This document shows, piece after piece, positions 34,681 to 45,637 of a DNA stretch of 64,000 nucleotides (position 1 is its first letter; each line of letters starts with the position of its first letter). This stretch comes from Haematobia irritans (lineage: Eukaryota > Arthropoda > Insecta > Diptera > Muscidae). The position numbers and the translations under genes are program-made. The stretch covers positions 196,423,700-196,487,699 of the forward strand of contig NC_134398.1 of the NCBI RefSeq assembly GCF_050003625.1. Direction: 5' to 3'. The notes under the pieces are model-generated. The model made no database searches. It was not told where the DNA came from and saw nothing but the letters and a program-made list of their open reading frames with translations.

Positions 34681-35613
34681 AAGGGTGATTTGTTAAGAGC
34701 TTGATAACTTTTTTTAAAAAAAAAACGCATAAAATTTGCAAAATCTCATCGGTTCTTTATTTGAAACGTTAGATTGGTCCATGACATTTACTTTTTGAAG
34801 ATAATTTCATTTAAATGTTGACCGCGGCTGCGTCTTAGGTGGTCCATTCGGAAAGTCCAATTTTGGGCAACTTTTTCGAGCATTTCGGCCGGAATAGCCC
34901 GAATTTCTTCGGAAATGTTGTCTTCCAAAGGTGGAATAGTTGCTGGCTTATTTCTGTAGACTTTAGACTTGACGTAGCCCCACAAAAAATAGTCTAAAGG
35001 CGTCAAATCGCATGATCTTGGTGGCCAACTTACCGGTCCATTTCTTGAGATGAATTGTTCTCCGAAGTTTTCCCTCAAAATGGCCATAGAATCGCGAGCT
35101 GTGTGGCATGTAGCGCCATCTTGTTGAAACCACATGTCAACCAAGTTCAGTTCTTCCATTTTTGGCAACAAGAAGTTTGTTAGCATCGAACGATAGCGAT
35201 CGCCATTCACCGTAACGTTGCGTCCAACAGCATCTTTGAAAAAATACGGTCCAATGATTCCACCAGCGTACAAACCACACCAAACAGTGCATTTTTCGGG
35301 ATGCATGGGCAGTTCTTGAACGGCTTCTGGTTGCTCTTCACTCCAAATGCGGCAATTTTGCTTATTTACGTAGCCATTCAACCAGAAATGAGCCTCATCG
35401 CTGAACAAAATTTGTCGATAAACACATTTCGAAACGAACACTGATTTTGGTAATAAAATTCAATGATTTGCAAGCGTTGCTCGTTAGTAAGTCTATTCAT
35501 GATGAAATGTCAAAGCATACTGAGCATCTTTCTCTTTGACACCATGTCTGAAATCCCACGTGATCTGTCAAATACTAATGCATGAAAATCCTAACCTCAA
35601 AAGAATCACCCTT
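34681..35613 (-). mobile_element. mariner/Tc1-superfamily element, copy 2 (933 bp)
   Basis: Ends AAGGGTGATT / AATCACCCTT with TA on both sides (34679-34680, 35614-35615). Nearly identical to the copy at 24124-25056 but carrying a different internal deletion. Here the start of the transposase gene (MNRLTNEQRLQIIEFYYQNQ) is kept for about 26 codons and the following part is lost. It lies in the same orientation as the host gene. Confidence 0.9.
34788..35420 (-). pseudogene. mariner-type transposase, catalytic domain only
   Basis: It encodes the same FSDEAHF, FQQDGATCH, SCDLTPLDYFLWG triad and the C-terminal RSRGQHLNEIIFKK. It differs from the copy at 24317-24949 at only three residues I can see (CTV against CTI, ATIP against ANIP, PPL against PAL). 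The retained N-terminal start is out of frame with this domain across the deletion, so a full transposase cannot be made. Confidence 0.88.
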
Positions 35614-36225
35614 TATAAAAAACTTAACCATACAATAGGATCTAAGTACTTAAACGGTCAATACAGCTCCGGAGATATAACATGGATACTGAAAACTAGA
35701 TGCGACCTGATAATCCTAAATGGGAATAAACGTTATAGAGAAGCGACAGCAAACAACCAATGTACGTTATGTAATCTACGTGAGTGCGAAAACCTACAAC
35801 ATTTTATGGGAATTTGTCCGGTATTGGGAGTCTACCGACAACATTATTTTGGGAAACTCCAGTTTTCTGAAGACGAAATAGTCGAGATACTAAATGGAGG
35901 GGAAACGGCAGACTGGAAGAATATGATATCTTATATAAAAACGGCGCTACGGTTTAGAGACTTGATTACCACAGAGTTTAATTGAATGTTTGAAACAAAA
36001 TTTAATTGTACCGTTTTATTTTACTCAAGATTTCAGCAAAAATTAGTCTAAGGTTCGGCTGACGACGAAAGTCATAGCCGTATATCTCTTTGTTTTATTT
36101 TATCTTGGGTCAATTTATTTATTAACTTGAATTCATACTCAATATATTCATAATTATTAGAACATGAAATGTAACTTATTAAACAATAAAGAGATACTAC
36201 TACTACTACTACTATAGAATTAGAA

Positions 36226-38385
36226 GTTGAGAACAATTTCTATAGAAATAAAATTTTGACAACATTTTCTATAGAATTAGAATTTGAGAATACTTTCTAT
36301 AGAAATAAAATTATGGGAAAATTTTCTATAGAAATAAAATTTTGACAAAATTTTCTACAGAAATAAAGTTCTAAGAAAATTTTGTTTAGAAATAAAATTT
36401 TGACAAATTTTTCCATAAAAATAAAATTTTGAGAACATTTTTTCTGTAGAAATTTTGAAAAAAAATATGTTCTATAGAAATAAAATTTTGTCAAAAATTT
36501 TCTATAGACATAAAATTTTGATAAAATTTTCTATAGACATAAAATTTTGATAAAATTTTCTATAGACATAAAAATTTGACAAAATATTCCATAGACATAC
36601 AATTTTGATAAAATTTTCTATAGCCATTATATTTTGACAAAATTTTCCATAGACATACAATTTTGACAAAATTGTATATAGACATAAAATTTTGACAAAA
36701 CATTTTATAGACATAGAATTTTGACAAAATTTTATATAGACATAACTTTTTGACAAAATATTATATAGAAATAAAATTCTTTTGTTTTGCAAAATTTTCT
36801 CCAAATTTTGGTAGAATATCTATGGGATAAAATTTTAACAAAATTGTTCTTTGAAATTTTGACAAAATTTTCTATAGACATAAAATTTTGACAAAATTTT
36901 CCATAGACATAAAATTTTGACAAAATTTTCAATAGCCATTATATTTTGACAAAGTTTTATATAGACATAAAATTTTGACAAAAATTTTCCATAGCCATTA
37001 TATTTTGACAAAAAAATTTTCTATAAACATAAAATTTTGACAAAATGGTATATAGACATAAAATTTTGACAAAATTGTATATAGGCATAAACTTTTGACA
37101 AAATTTTCTATAAACATAAAATTTAAAAAAAAAAATGCCTATAGACATAAAATTTTGGCAAAATTTTCTATAGACAAAATTTTCTATAGACATAAAATTT
37201 TGACAAAATTTTCTATAGACATAAAATTTTGACAAAATTGTACATAGACATAAAATTTTGACAAAATTTTCTATAGACATAAAATTTTGACAAAATTTTC
37301 TATAGACATAAAATTTTGACAAAATTTTCTATAGACATAAAATTTTGACAAAATTGTATATAGACATAAAATTTTGAAAAAATTTTCTATAGACATAAAA
37401 TTTTGACAACATTTTCTATAGACATAAAATTTTGACAAAGTTTACTATAGACATAAAATTTTGACAAAATTTTCGATTGACATAACATTTTGACAAAATT
37501 TTATGTAGAAATAAAATTCTTTTGTTTTGCAAAATTTTCTCCAAATTTTGGTAGAATATCTATGGAATAAAATTTTGACAAAATTGTATATAGACATAAA
37601 ATTTTGACAAATTTGTATATAGACATAAAATTTTGACAAAATTTTCTATAGGCATAAAATTTTGAAAAAATTTTCCATAGACATAAAATTTTGACAAAAT
37701 TATATTTTGACAAAATTTTATATAGACATAAAATTTTGACAAAACTTTCTATAGACATAAAATTTTGACAAAATATTCTATAGAAATACAATTTTTACAA
37801 AATTTTCTATTGACATAATATTTTGACAAAATTTTAGGTAGAAATAAAATTCTTTTGTTTTGCAAAATTTTCTCCAAATTTTTGGTGGAATATCTATGAC
37901 ATAAAATTTTGACAAAATTGTATATAGACATAAAATTTTGACAAATTTTTCTATACACATAAAATTTTAACAAAATTGTATATAGATATAAAATTTTGAC
38001 AAAATTGTATATAGCCATAAAATTTTGACAAAATTTTCTATAGCCATTATATTTTGACAAAATTTTATATAGACATAAAATTTTGACAAATATTTCTATA
38101 AACATAAAACTTTGACAAAATGTTCTATAGTCTTAACATTTTGACAAAATTTTCTATAGACATAAAATTTTGACAAAATTTTCTATAAACATAAAATATT
38201 GACAAAATTTCCTATAGACATAAAATCTTGACAAAATCTTCTATAGAAATAAAGTTTTGGTAAATTTTTCTATATGGAAATAAAATTTTGACAAAATTTT
38301 CTATAGAAATAACAGTTTGACAAAATTTTATGTAGAAATAAAATTGCTTGATTTTGCAAAATTTTCTCCAAATTTTTGTAGATTA
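36226..38385 (-). repeat. 29-bp satellite array with GACAT subfamily
   Basis: About 70 monomers. From about 36505 to 38230 most monomers read TCTATAGACATAAAATTTTG instead of TCTATAGAAATAAAATTTTG. The motif TTTGTTTTGCAAAATTTTC, also present near the right end of the host element, recurs at 36781, 37521 and 37854. Confidence 0.9.
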
Positions 38386-38406
38386 TTTATGGCTCGAGTG
38401 GCAACC

Positions 38407-38736
38407 GTGATTACACTACATCGAAAACTCGTTTGCTCAGCCCCCCATTTTCGATTTATAGGTGGGGGACTCAATCTTCTATGATACGTTTATTTTGCTG
38501 CATCAGCAACTCACACAATGAAATGCACTCCATTCTGGAAAATTTAATTTGTAAATGCAAATCAACTTGGCATACTTGTCGCTTGCCGCGGTAGGAGTGC
38601 TCATCGATGGCTTACCATGGTACATACGTACGTACATATTTCCCACGATACGGATACACAATTTTCATGAACAACAATACTAAGCGGTATGTACGACATT
38701 ACTTGGTCTCCTGGTGACACTCCAATACTTACTTAC
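38407..38736. other. intronic sequence downstream of Ig exon
   Basis: Unique-looking sequence between the satellite element and the exon donor. Nothing else is recognised. Confidence 0.5.
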
Positions 38737-38868
38737 GACTGTCATGGTTTCTGATTCAGAAACTGTATTGAATGCTGGCGCTTCGCCGGAAACCTCACAT
38801 TTGTATACGCCAGTTGACTGAAGGGTAACGCGTCTCAACATCACTTGCGTATCTGATGAATTACGTAA
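38737..38868 (-). CDS. beaten path-like Ig-domain exon (C-terminal half of first Ig)
   Basis: Exon of 132 bp (44 codons), phase 0 at both ends. The acceptor is TTCTTCTCATTCCAG and the donor GTAAGT. It begins LRNSSDTQVMLRRVTLQ and contains the Ig signature GVYKCEVSGEAPAFNT, ending SESETMTV. Cys24 here lies 67 residues after Cys26 of the exon at 60220-60428 when the two are joined, a normal V-set spacing. The join (VTVD followed by LRNSS) also reads as in beat proteins, so both exons belong to one gene. A second donor-like GTAAGT lies 4 nt downstream but would break the frame. The second Ig-like domain and C-terminus expected of beat proteins are not in the window. Confidence 0.85.
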
Positions 38869-39164
38869 CTGGAATGAGAAGAAAAAGAAGAGAAAAAAAA
38901 TGAAACGATGTATAAATAATGGCAAGAAATCAATACAGTGCCTGTGTTTAGTAATGTTAGGACTTTTGTATATAATGAGAATGTTCTTGTTTGTATGCTA
39001 TTTAAAAAGGCATGTGTATGAGGTATAAAGCAGGGCATTACTCTGTTTGATCGTCCTTCTGTTCCGAAGACGTGAACGACTTCAAAGAACAATGGCATAG
39101 TACTAATTGCTTGCCTTTTATATTTCGAGAAAATTATTAATAATCGAAAATCGTTTTTTTTTTT

Positions 39165-39404
39165 TTAATATTTTAAGATCTATACAGGCAGTTGAACCAA
39201 TTGACGAAGCACTTTTGCCACTCTGATTGAGGTATCTCCAAAAACTGCATTCTGAACGCATCAACAGCTTCTTCAGGTGTCCAAAAAGTTGACATTTCAT
39301 TTCCTTTTTTAAATGCGGGAATCAAACCATTTGCTGCCAAGTCAGGGTTATACGGCGGTGACAGTTGTCTGAGCCGATGTGTGAGATATCGCATTGTCGT
39401 GTAC
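39165..39404 (-). pseudogene. mariner transposase C-terminal relic (irritans-like)
   Basis: The minus strand reads VHDNAISHTSAQTT (second catalytic Asp region). After a deletion and frameshift it reads PPYNPDLA (third Asp region), then TPEEAVDAFRMQFLEIPQSE and WQKCFVNWFN. These are the conserved C-terminal blocks of mariner-family (DD34D) transposases, closest in feel to the irritans subfamily. The roughly 25 residues between the two Asp motifs are missing. The lineage is distinct from the 933-bp elements. It lies about 300 bp upstream of the Ig exon in gene orientation. Confidence 0.75.
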
Positions 39405-39869
39405 GCAGAGAAGGACTATGATTTCTCGCCAAAAAAAAAAACATTCTCAGACATTTCTTTCCTGGCGTTACATACAAATTCGCAAACTTATTATAGCCTG
39501 TACCACAGTAGTGGTGAAGGGTGTAAAATGTGGGGCGTTGGTAAAGTATTTATTAATTTTATGTTATTTTCATTTTTATACCCTCCACCATAGGATGGGG
39601 GTATATTAACTTTGTCATTCCGTTTGTAACACATAAGACCCCATAAAGTATATTCTGGGTCGTGGTGAAATTCTGAGTCGATCTGAGCATGTCCGTCCGC
39701 CCGTCTATTGAAATCACGCTAACTTGCAAATGGGCCATATCGGTCCACTTTTACGTATAGCCCCCATATAAACGGACTCCCAAATTTGGCTTGCGGATCC
39801 TCAAGAGAAGCAAATTTTATCCGATCCGGCTGAAATTTGGTACATGGTGTTAGTATATGGTGTCAAGGA

Positions 39870-40312
39870 GCCACCGTGGTGCAATGGTTAGCATGCCCGC
39901 CTTGCATACACAAGGTCATGGGTTCGATTCCTGCTTCGACCGAACACAAAAAATTTTTTCAGCGGTGGTTTATCCCACCTCAGTAATGCTGGAGACATTT
40001 CTGAGGGTTTTAAAGCTTCTCTAAGTGGTTTCACTGCAATGTGTAACGCCGTTCGGACTCGGCTATAAAAAGGACACCGAACACCAAAAAGTTTTTCAGC
40101 GGTGGATTATCCCACCTCAGTAATGCTGGAGACATTTCTGAGGGTTTCAAAGCTTCTCTAAGTGGTTTCACTGCAATGTGGAACGCCGTTCGGACTCGGC
40201 TATAAAAAGGAGGTCCCTTGTAATTGAGCTTAACATGGAATCGGGCAGCACTCAGTGTTAAGAGAAAAGTTCACCAATGTGGTATCACAATGGACTGAAT
40301 AGCCTAAGTGAG
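39870..40312 (+). mobile_element. tRNA-derived SINE with internal 137-bp duplication
   Basis: Head GGAGCCACCGTGGTGCAATG with A box TGGTGCAATGGTTAGC and perfect B box GGTTCGATTCC, then CGAACACAAAAAA. The body CGAACAC...GGCTATAAAAAGGACAC is present twice in tandem (from 39941 and 40078). It ends TGGACTGAATAGCCTAAG without the (TAACC)n tail and without a clear target duplication, so its 3' end has recombined or been trimmed. Confidence 0.8.
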
Positions 40313-41363
40313 CCTGAAGCAAATTTCATCCGATGCGGCTGAAATTTGGTACATGGTGTTAGTATATGGTCTCTAAGAACCATGCAAAAATTGGTCCACA
40401 TCGGTTCATAATTATATATAGCCCCCATATAAACCGATCCCCAGATTTGGCTTGCGGAGCCCTAAGAGAAGCAAATTTCATCCGATCCGGCTGAAATTTG
40501 GTACATGATGTCAGCATATGATCTCTAACAATCGTGCAAAAATTGGTCCACATCGATCCATAATTCTATATAGCCCTCATATAAACCGATCACCAGATTT
40601 AGCTTGCGGATCCTCTAAGAGAAGCAAATTTCATCAGATCTGGCTGAAATTTGGTACACGATGTCAGCATATGATCTCTAACAACCATGCAAAAAGTGGT
40701 CGATAGCGGTCCATAATTATATATACCCCCATATAAACCCATCCCCAGATTTGGCTTGCGGAGCCTCTAAGAGAAGCAAATTTTATCCGATCCGGCTGAA
40801 ATTTGGTACATGATGTCAGCATATGATCTCTAACAACCATGCAAAAATTGGTCCATATCGGTCCATAATTATATATAGCCCCCATATAAACCGATCCCCA
40901 GATTTGACCTCCGGAGCCTCATGGATGAGCAAAATTCATCCGATTCGGTTGAAATTTGGTACGTGGTGTTAGTTTATGGTCTCTAACAACCATGCAGGAA
41001 TTGGTCTATATCGGTCCATATTTATATGTAGCCCCCATATAAACCGATCCCTAGATTTGAACTCCGAAGCCCCTTGGAAGAGCAAAATTCATCCGACCCG
41101 GTTGAAATTTGGTACATGGTGAAATGTGGTATATTGCGCTAGTATATGGCAGCTAACAACCATGCCAAAATTGGTCCATATCGGTCTATATTTATATATA
41201 GCCGATCCCCAAAAATAATCTACCAAAATTTTATTTCTATAGAAAATTTTGTCTAAATTTTATTATTATAGAAAATTTTGTCAAAATACTATTACTATAC
41301 AAAATTTTGTCAATAAAAAAAAAACAAAAAAATAAATAAATAAAAATAAAAAATTTTATTTCG

Positions 41364-41660
41364 CATTGTTGTTGTTTTTATTGCAGCTTAAAACCATACA
41401 TTGACTAAACTACAAGTATAGCTTACCCAACAGAGGAAAAGAATGTTTGTCAAATTTATTTGGGCAAAGCCCTGTAGACTGCAAGATGGTTGGATGGACG
41501 CACGTTTCGGAATTACCACATTCCTCATCAGCATCCTCTACTTGCAGCAAAACTATCAACCAATTATCAGAATAAATTCAGGCAGTTCATTAAACCCAAC
41601 AATGAACCACACTTGAACCTCCCGAAAAATGGTTTTGTATGAGAGCCGGCTTATGCCGAA
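41364..41660 (+). mobile_element. foldback repeat, truncated copy
   Basis: Left arm TTGTTGTTTTTATTGCAGC. Then the shared body with GGACGCACGTTTCGGAATTACC and CTCATCAGCATCCTC. It diverges before the right arm. Downstream GCAGTTCATTAAACCC is not shared with the other copies. Confidence 0.65.
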
Positions 41661-42061
41661 ATAAATTCAAAACAAATTTTGTCAAATTTTATTGCTATAG
41701 AAAATTTTATCAAAATTTTATTTCTATAGAAAATATTGTCAAATTTTATTGCTATAGAAAATTTTGTCAAAATTTTATTTCTATAGAATTTTTTTTTTTT
41801 TTTTTTTTTAAATTTTATTTCTACAGAAAATTTTCTCAAACTGAATTATATACGTACTTAATCGGCCTTTTTTTTAATTTTTACCCCGTATGGACTAACA
41901 TGCATTTGAGAAGATGGTGTTAAGAAGTGTTAAGATACCTTGCCATCGGCAACCTACGTAATTCTATTGTGGATGACAGACTGTAGTAGAAATTGCTACG
42001 CAACCCATGGTGGAGGGTACATAAGATTCGGCCTGGCCGAACTTACGGCCGTGTATACTTG

Positions 42062-42985
42062 TTTATTTATTAAATTTATTATAATTAAAACTAAAATAAA
42101 TAAAACAAAAGCTATCGGCTTTAATTTTTGTAATTTATTGGCCTTTGTAATTGACCTGACGCTGAATGTAAGGCAAATTCTGTGACATATGTTTTCGCTT
42201 TTTGAAGTGAGCTTAAGTCAATAGACCTCGCCAAATATTTTATTACTTGTTTTTATTGTCGTAAATCAACTCTCTTACAAACTTTAAGTTTTTTTTTTAA
42301 TGTCGAAACTTTTTACAAGAATATTACCACCAAAAAAAAATGTTTTCCAAATATTCTTTCTCTCGCGAAAAGTCTGAAAACTTTTACAACCCATTAGGCC
42401 AAGCAGCTTTCTTTTTTTTTTGGTTAACGTAAAACCCAAGAATGCTAAATTACACTTTTTTATGCGATGCACATTTAAATAAAGATTAGCAAAGACAATT
42501 TTTTTCAACTTCTGTCATTTTGTAAATTTCATTTAAAAACATGAATTTGCGTAAACTGTTTTTGTGTAGGCCTCTTCGCAAGTGTAAAACTTTGTCGTAG
42601 TGATGGTTGGCGAAAATTTCAATTTTACTAAATAATATGCAAATAACGTACACTTTTTTTCTCCAAAGCATCTTTCCAAATTAAGATTAATGATCTTTTT
42701 GCTTAAAGTTTTTTTTTTCGTTTTGGATATTTTGTACAAATCATTTGGTTTTATTAACATGAAATTCTCAAAAGGACAAAACAAAATTTAGAAGCAGGTA
42801 AATGACATTGTTATTGGCTGAAATTTTTTCATACTACGAACAGTAAAGGGAAAGTAAATATTTTCAATAAATTTGGGGTGGACTTTAATGTTTCGTGATG
42901 TAATTCGTAAAATTATATATGTTCATTAAATGAAGCTACGAATAAATTGAATATCACTTCTATAAATTTACCATTTTTGTCGAAA
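42062..42985. other. AT-rich intronic sequence
   Basis: No gene is recognised and no obvious repeat is shared with other parts of the window beyond TTTATTTATTAAATTTATT near 42061. Confidence 0.5.
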
Positions 42986-42989
42986 TCAG

Positions 42990-43957
42990 AAAAACATATA
43001 TATGGGAGCTATATCTAAATCTGAACCGATTTCAACCAAATTTGGCACGCATAGCTATAATGCTAATTCTACTCCCTGTGCAAAATGTCAACCAAATCGG
43101 AGTTAAAAATTTGCCTCTGTGGTCATATGAGTGTAAATCGGGCGAAAGCTATATATGGAAGCTAAATTGTGAAAAATTTTAAGCAAATTAGGGAAAAACT
43201 CTGGCTTCTGGGGCCATATAAGTCCATATCGGGCGAAATATATATGGGAGCTATATCTAAATCTGAACCGATTTCAACCAAATTTGGCACGCATAGCTAC
43301 AATGCTAATTCTACTCCCTGTGCAAAATTTCAATTAAATCGGAGTAAAAGATTGGCCACTGTGGTCATATGAGTGTAAATCGGGCGATTTCAATAAAATT
43401 TGGCACACTTGACTACACTACTAATTGTACTCTTAGTGCAAAATTTCAACTAAATTGGGGTAAAACTCTGGCTTCTGGGACCGTATTAGTCCATATCGGG
43501 CGAAAGATATATATGGGAGCTATATCTAAATCTGAACCGATTGCAATAAAATTTGGCACACTTGACTATAGTACTAATTGTTCTTCTTGTGCAAAATTTT
43601 AAGCAAATTAGGGAAAAACTCTGGCTTCTGGGGCCATATAAGTCCATATCGGGCGAAATATATATATGGGAGCTATATCTAAATCTGAACCGATTTCTTC
43701 AAAAATCAATAGGGTTCTATTCTGAACCAAAACACATACCTGTGCCAAATTTGAATTCGATTGGACTAAAACTGCGACCTAGACTTTTGATTAGAAAAAT
43801 GTGTTCACGGACAGACGGACATGGCTATATCGACTCAGGAGCCCACCCTGAGCATTTTTCCCAAAGACACCATGTGTCTATCTCGTCTCCTTCTGGATGT
43901 TGCAAACATATGCACTAACTTATAATATTCTGTTTCACATTGTGGCGCAGGGTATAA
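42990..43957 (+). mobile_element. Helentron/DINE-like subfamily B, 5'-truncated
   Basis: About five core repeats (TATATGGGAGCTATATCTAA), then GACTAAAACTGCGACC, CACGGACAGACGGAC and a terminal hairpin ending TTGTGGCGCAGGGTATAA. Confidence 0.8.
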
Positions 43958-43975
43958 ATATGAAATAAATAGATA

Positions 43976-44196
43976 CAGTTTGTCAAGAAAGTGTTTTGAC
44001 AATGGGATCAAAATTATGTTTTGTTCCAAAATTAAATATAATGAAATTTTAAAATAATATTTTATTATGTATTTTGCAAAGTATACATACGTACACAGAA
44101 TTAAAAATTTAATAAAATATTTAATATTTCAATTTTTCAATTTTTTTTTTGGATTTGAAATAGTTGGGAATGTCAAAAGACTTTCTTGACAGACTG
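43976..44196. mobile_element. Tc1-like MITE, 26-bp inverted termini, TA duplication
   Basis: Left end CAGTTTGTCAAGAAAGTG and right end CTTTCTTGACAGACTG are inverted with two mismatches over 26 bp. TA flanks both sides (43974-43975, 44197-44198). AT-rich noncoding interior of about 170 bp. Confidence 0.8.
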
Positions 44197-44303
44197 TATG
44201 TATGTTATTGTCCGGAATCACACACTGGAATGAGCGTTTATCAGGTTTAAATTAGCGCTCATCTTTCACAGTCTTCTCTTTAAATAAACACATAAGAGTA
44301 AAA

Positions 44304-45433
44304 ACAAGTATATACGGCCGTAAGTTCGGCCAGGCCGAATCTTATGTACACTCCACCAAGGATTGCGTAGAAACTTCTACTGAAGCCGATGACAAGGTAT
44401 CTTAAAACTTCCTAACAGCGTAATAAATACAACATAGTCCATACATGGTATATATTAAACTAAAAAGGCCGATTAAATACGTATATAATTAAGTTTAAAG
44501 TTTCTATAGAAATACAATTTTGACAAAATTTTCTATAGAAGTAAAATTTTGACAAAATTTTCTATAGAAATAAAATTTTGTCAAAATTTTCTATAGAAAT
44601 AAAATTTTGACAACATTTTCTATAGAAATAACATTTTGACAATGTTTTCTATAAAAATAAAATTTTGGTAGATTATTTTTGGCTCGAGTGGCAACCATGA
44701 TTATGAACCGATATGGACCAATTTTTGTGTGATTGGGGATCGGCTATATATAACTATAGACCGATATGGACAAATTTGAGCATGGTTATTAGCGGCATTA
44801 TACTAACACCACGTTGCAAATTTCAACCGGATCGGATGAATTTTGCTCCTCCAAGAGGCTCCGGAGATCAAATCTGGGGATCGATTTATATGGGGGCTAT
44901 ATATAATTATGGACCGATATGGACCAATTTTTGCATGGTCCTTAGAGAACATATACCAACACCATGTACCAAATTTCAGCCGGATCGGATGAAATTTGCT
45001 TCTCTTAGAGGCTCCGCAAGCCAAGTCAGGGGATCGGTTTATATGGGGGCTATATATAATTATGGACCAATTTTTGCATGGTTGTTAGAGACCATATACT
45101 AACACCATGTACCAAATTTCAGCCGGATCGATGCCAAATTTCGGGGTCCGTTTATAGGGGGCTATACGTAAAAGTGGACCGATATGGCCCATTTGCAATA
45201 CCATCCGACCTACATCAATAACAACTACTTGTGCCAAGTTTCAAGTCGATAGATTGTTTCGTTCGGAAGTTAGCGTGATTTCAACAGACGGACGGACGGA
45301 CATGCTCAGACCGACTCAGAATTTCACCACGACCCAGAATATATATACTTTATGGGGTCTTAGAGCAATAGTTCGATGTGTTACAAACGGAATGACAAAG
45401 TTAATATACCCCCATCCTATGGTGGAGGGTATA
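44304..45433 (+). mobile_element. Helentron/DINE-like subfamily A, full length (1.13 kb)
   Basis: A compact complete copy. 5' ACAAGTATATACGGCCG, palindrome TTCGGCCAGGCCGAA, then satellite (44500-44672) ending TTTTTGGCTCGAGTGGCAACC. About three core repeats, CGGACGGACGGACATGC, ATATATATACTTTATGGGG and the 3' hairpin ACCCCCATCCTATGGTGGAG GGTATAA follow. It is the best single reference for subfamily A here. Confidence 0.85.
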
Positions 45434-45637
45434 AAAATATATATTAAATAAAATTACTACTTTTCCCCCAAGTAACATTAACCACATACACACTTTCACA
45501 TTTACCACATGCACATAGTTTCATAGTTTCACAGTGTTTGTCGATTGCATGCACATCAAACGAAATATTAAAATATACAGTAAGCAGCAAAATTCATGGT
45601 ATCCATGGTACCAATAGTAATTTTTTACAAAAATTCT

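Larger units (their letters stand above)
34292..35985 (+). pseudogene. LINE ORF2 C-terminal region, interrupted
   Basis: The frame from 34292 (LQRYFLKKVLHLPDTTPNYA, LAIETGLEEGHLYTLNL) matches the region after the reverse transcriptase in LINE ORF2 proteins. It is cut at codon 34676-34678 by the mariner. It resumes after 35615 in exactly the same frame if the mariner and one TA are excluded. The second part carries a Cys-His motif (CTLC, then CENLQHFMGIC) typical of LINE ORF2 C-termini and stops at 35985. No reverse transcriptase or endonuclease domain remains. Apart from the mariner I see no lesion, so the LINE fragment is young. Confidence 0.8.
34278..36211 (+). mobile_element. 5'-truncated LINE (non-LTR retrotransposon) 3' end, split by mariner
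   Basis: About 1.0 kb of LINE sequence once the mariner is excluded. It is flanked by an exact 14-bp target duplication CTATAGAATTAGAA (34264-34277 and 36212-36225). It is truncated at 5' and ends in (TAC)n after AATAAAGAGA, all hallmarks of target-primed reverse transcription. The LINE clade is not assigned. Confidence 0.85.
33004..38406 (+). mobile_element. GGTTGCCAC-ended satellite-bearing element, copy 2 with nested elements
   Basis: Left end GGTTGCCACAGCTGGTAGAA. The right end is TTTTTGTAGATTATTTATGG, then CTCGAGTGGCAACC. The interior is minus-orientation satellite interrupted by a foldback repeat, a LINE fragment and mariner copy 2. The nesting order gives relative ages: satellite element, then LINE, then mariner. 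Confidence 0.65.
39578..42061 (-). mobile_element. Helentron/DINE-like subfamily A, full length, with SINE and foldback inserts
   Basis: 3' hairpin at 39578-39605 (ATACCCTCCACCATAGG), CGTCCGCCCGTC tract, SINE at about 39870-40312, and core repeats to about 41210. Then satellite (41218-41320), a foldback repeat (about 41360-41660), more satellite (41672-41842), ACTGAATTATATACGTAC, GGCAAGGTATCTTAACAC region, palindrome TTCGGCCTGGCCGAA and 5' terminus near 42061. Confidence 0.8.

Noticed and set aside
36502..37791. F/K/Y/I-rich open frames in the satellite (KFYFYRKFCQNF-like repeats)
   Set aside because: They are direct translations of the 29-bp monomer; there are many frames on both strands and no unrelated coding signal.
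38680..38736. Extension of the downstream Ig exon past GTAAGT
   Set aside because: The consensus donor at 38736 and loss of Ig-like coding beyond it favour the exon end at 38737.
39870..39945. Functional tRNA gene
   Set aside because: A and B boxes are good but the cloverleaf is poor, and the segment is the head of a SINE repeated elsewhere with the same body.
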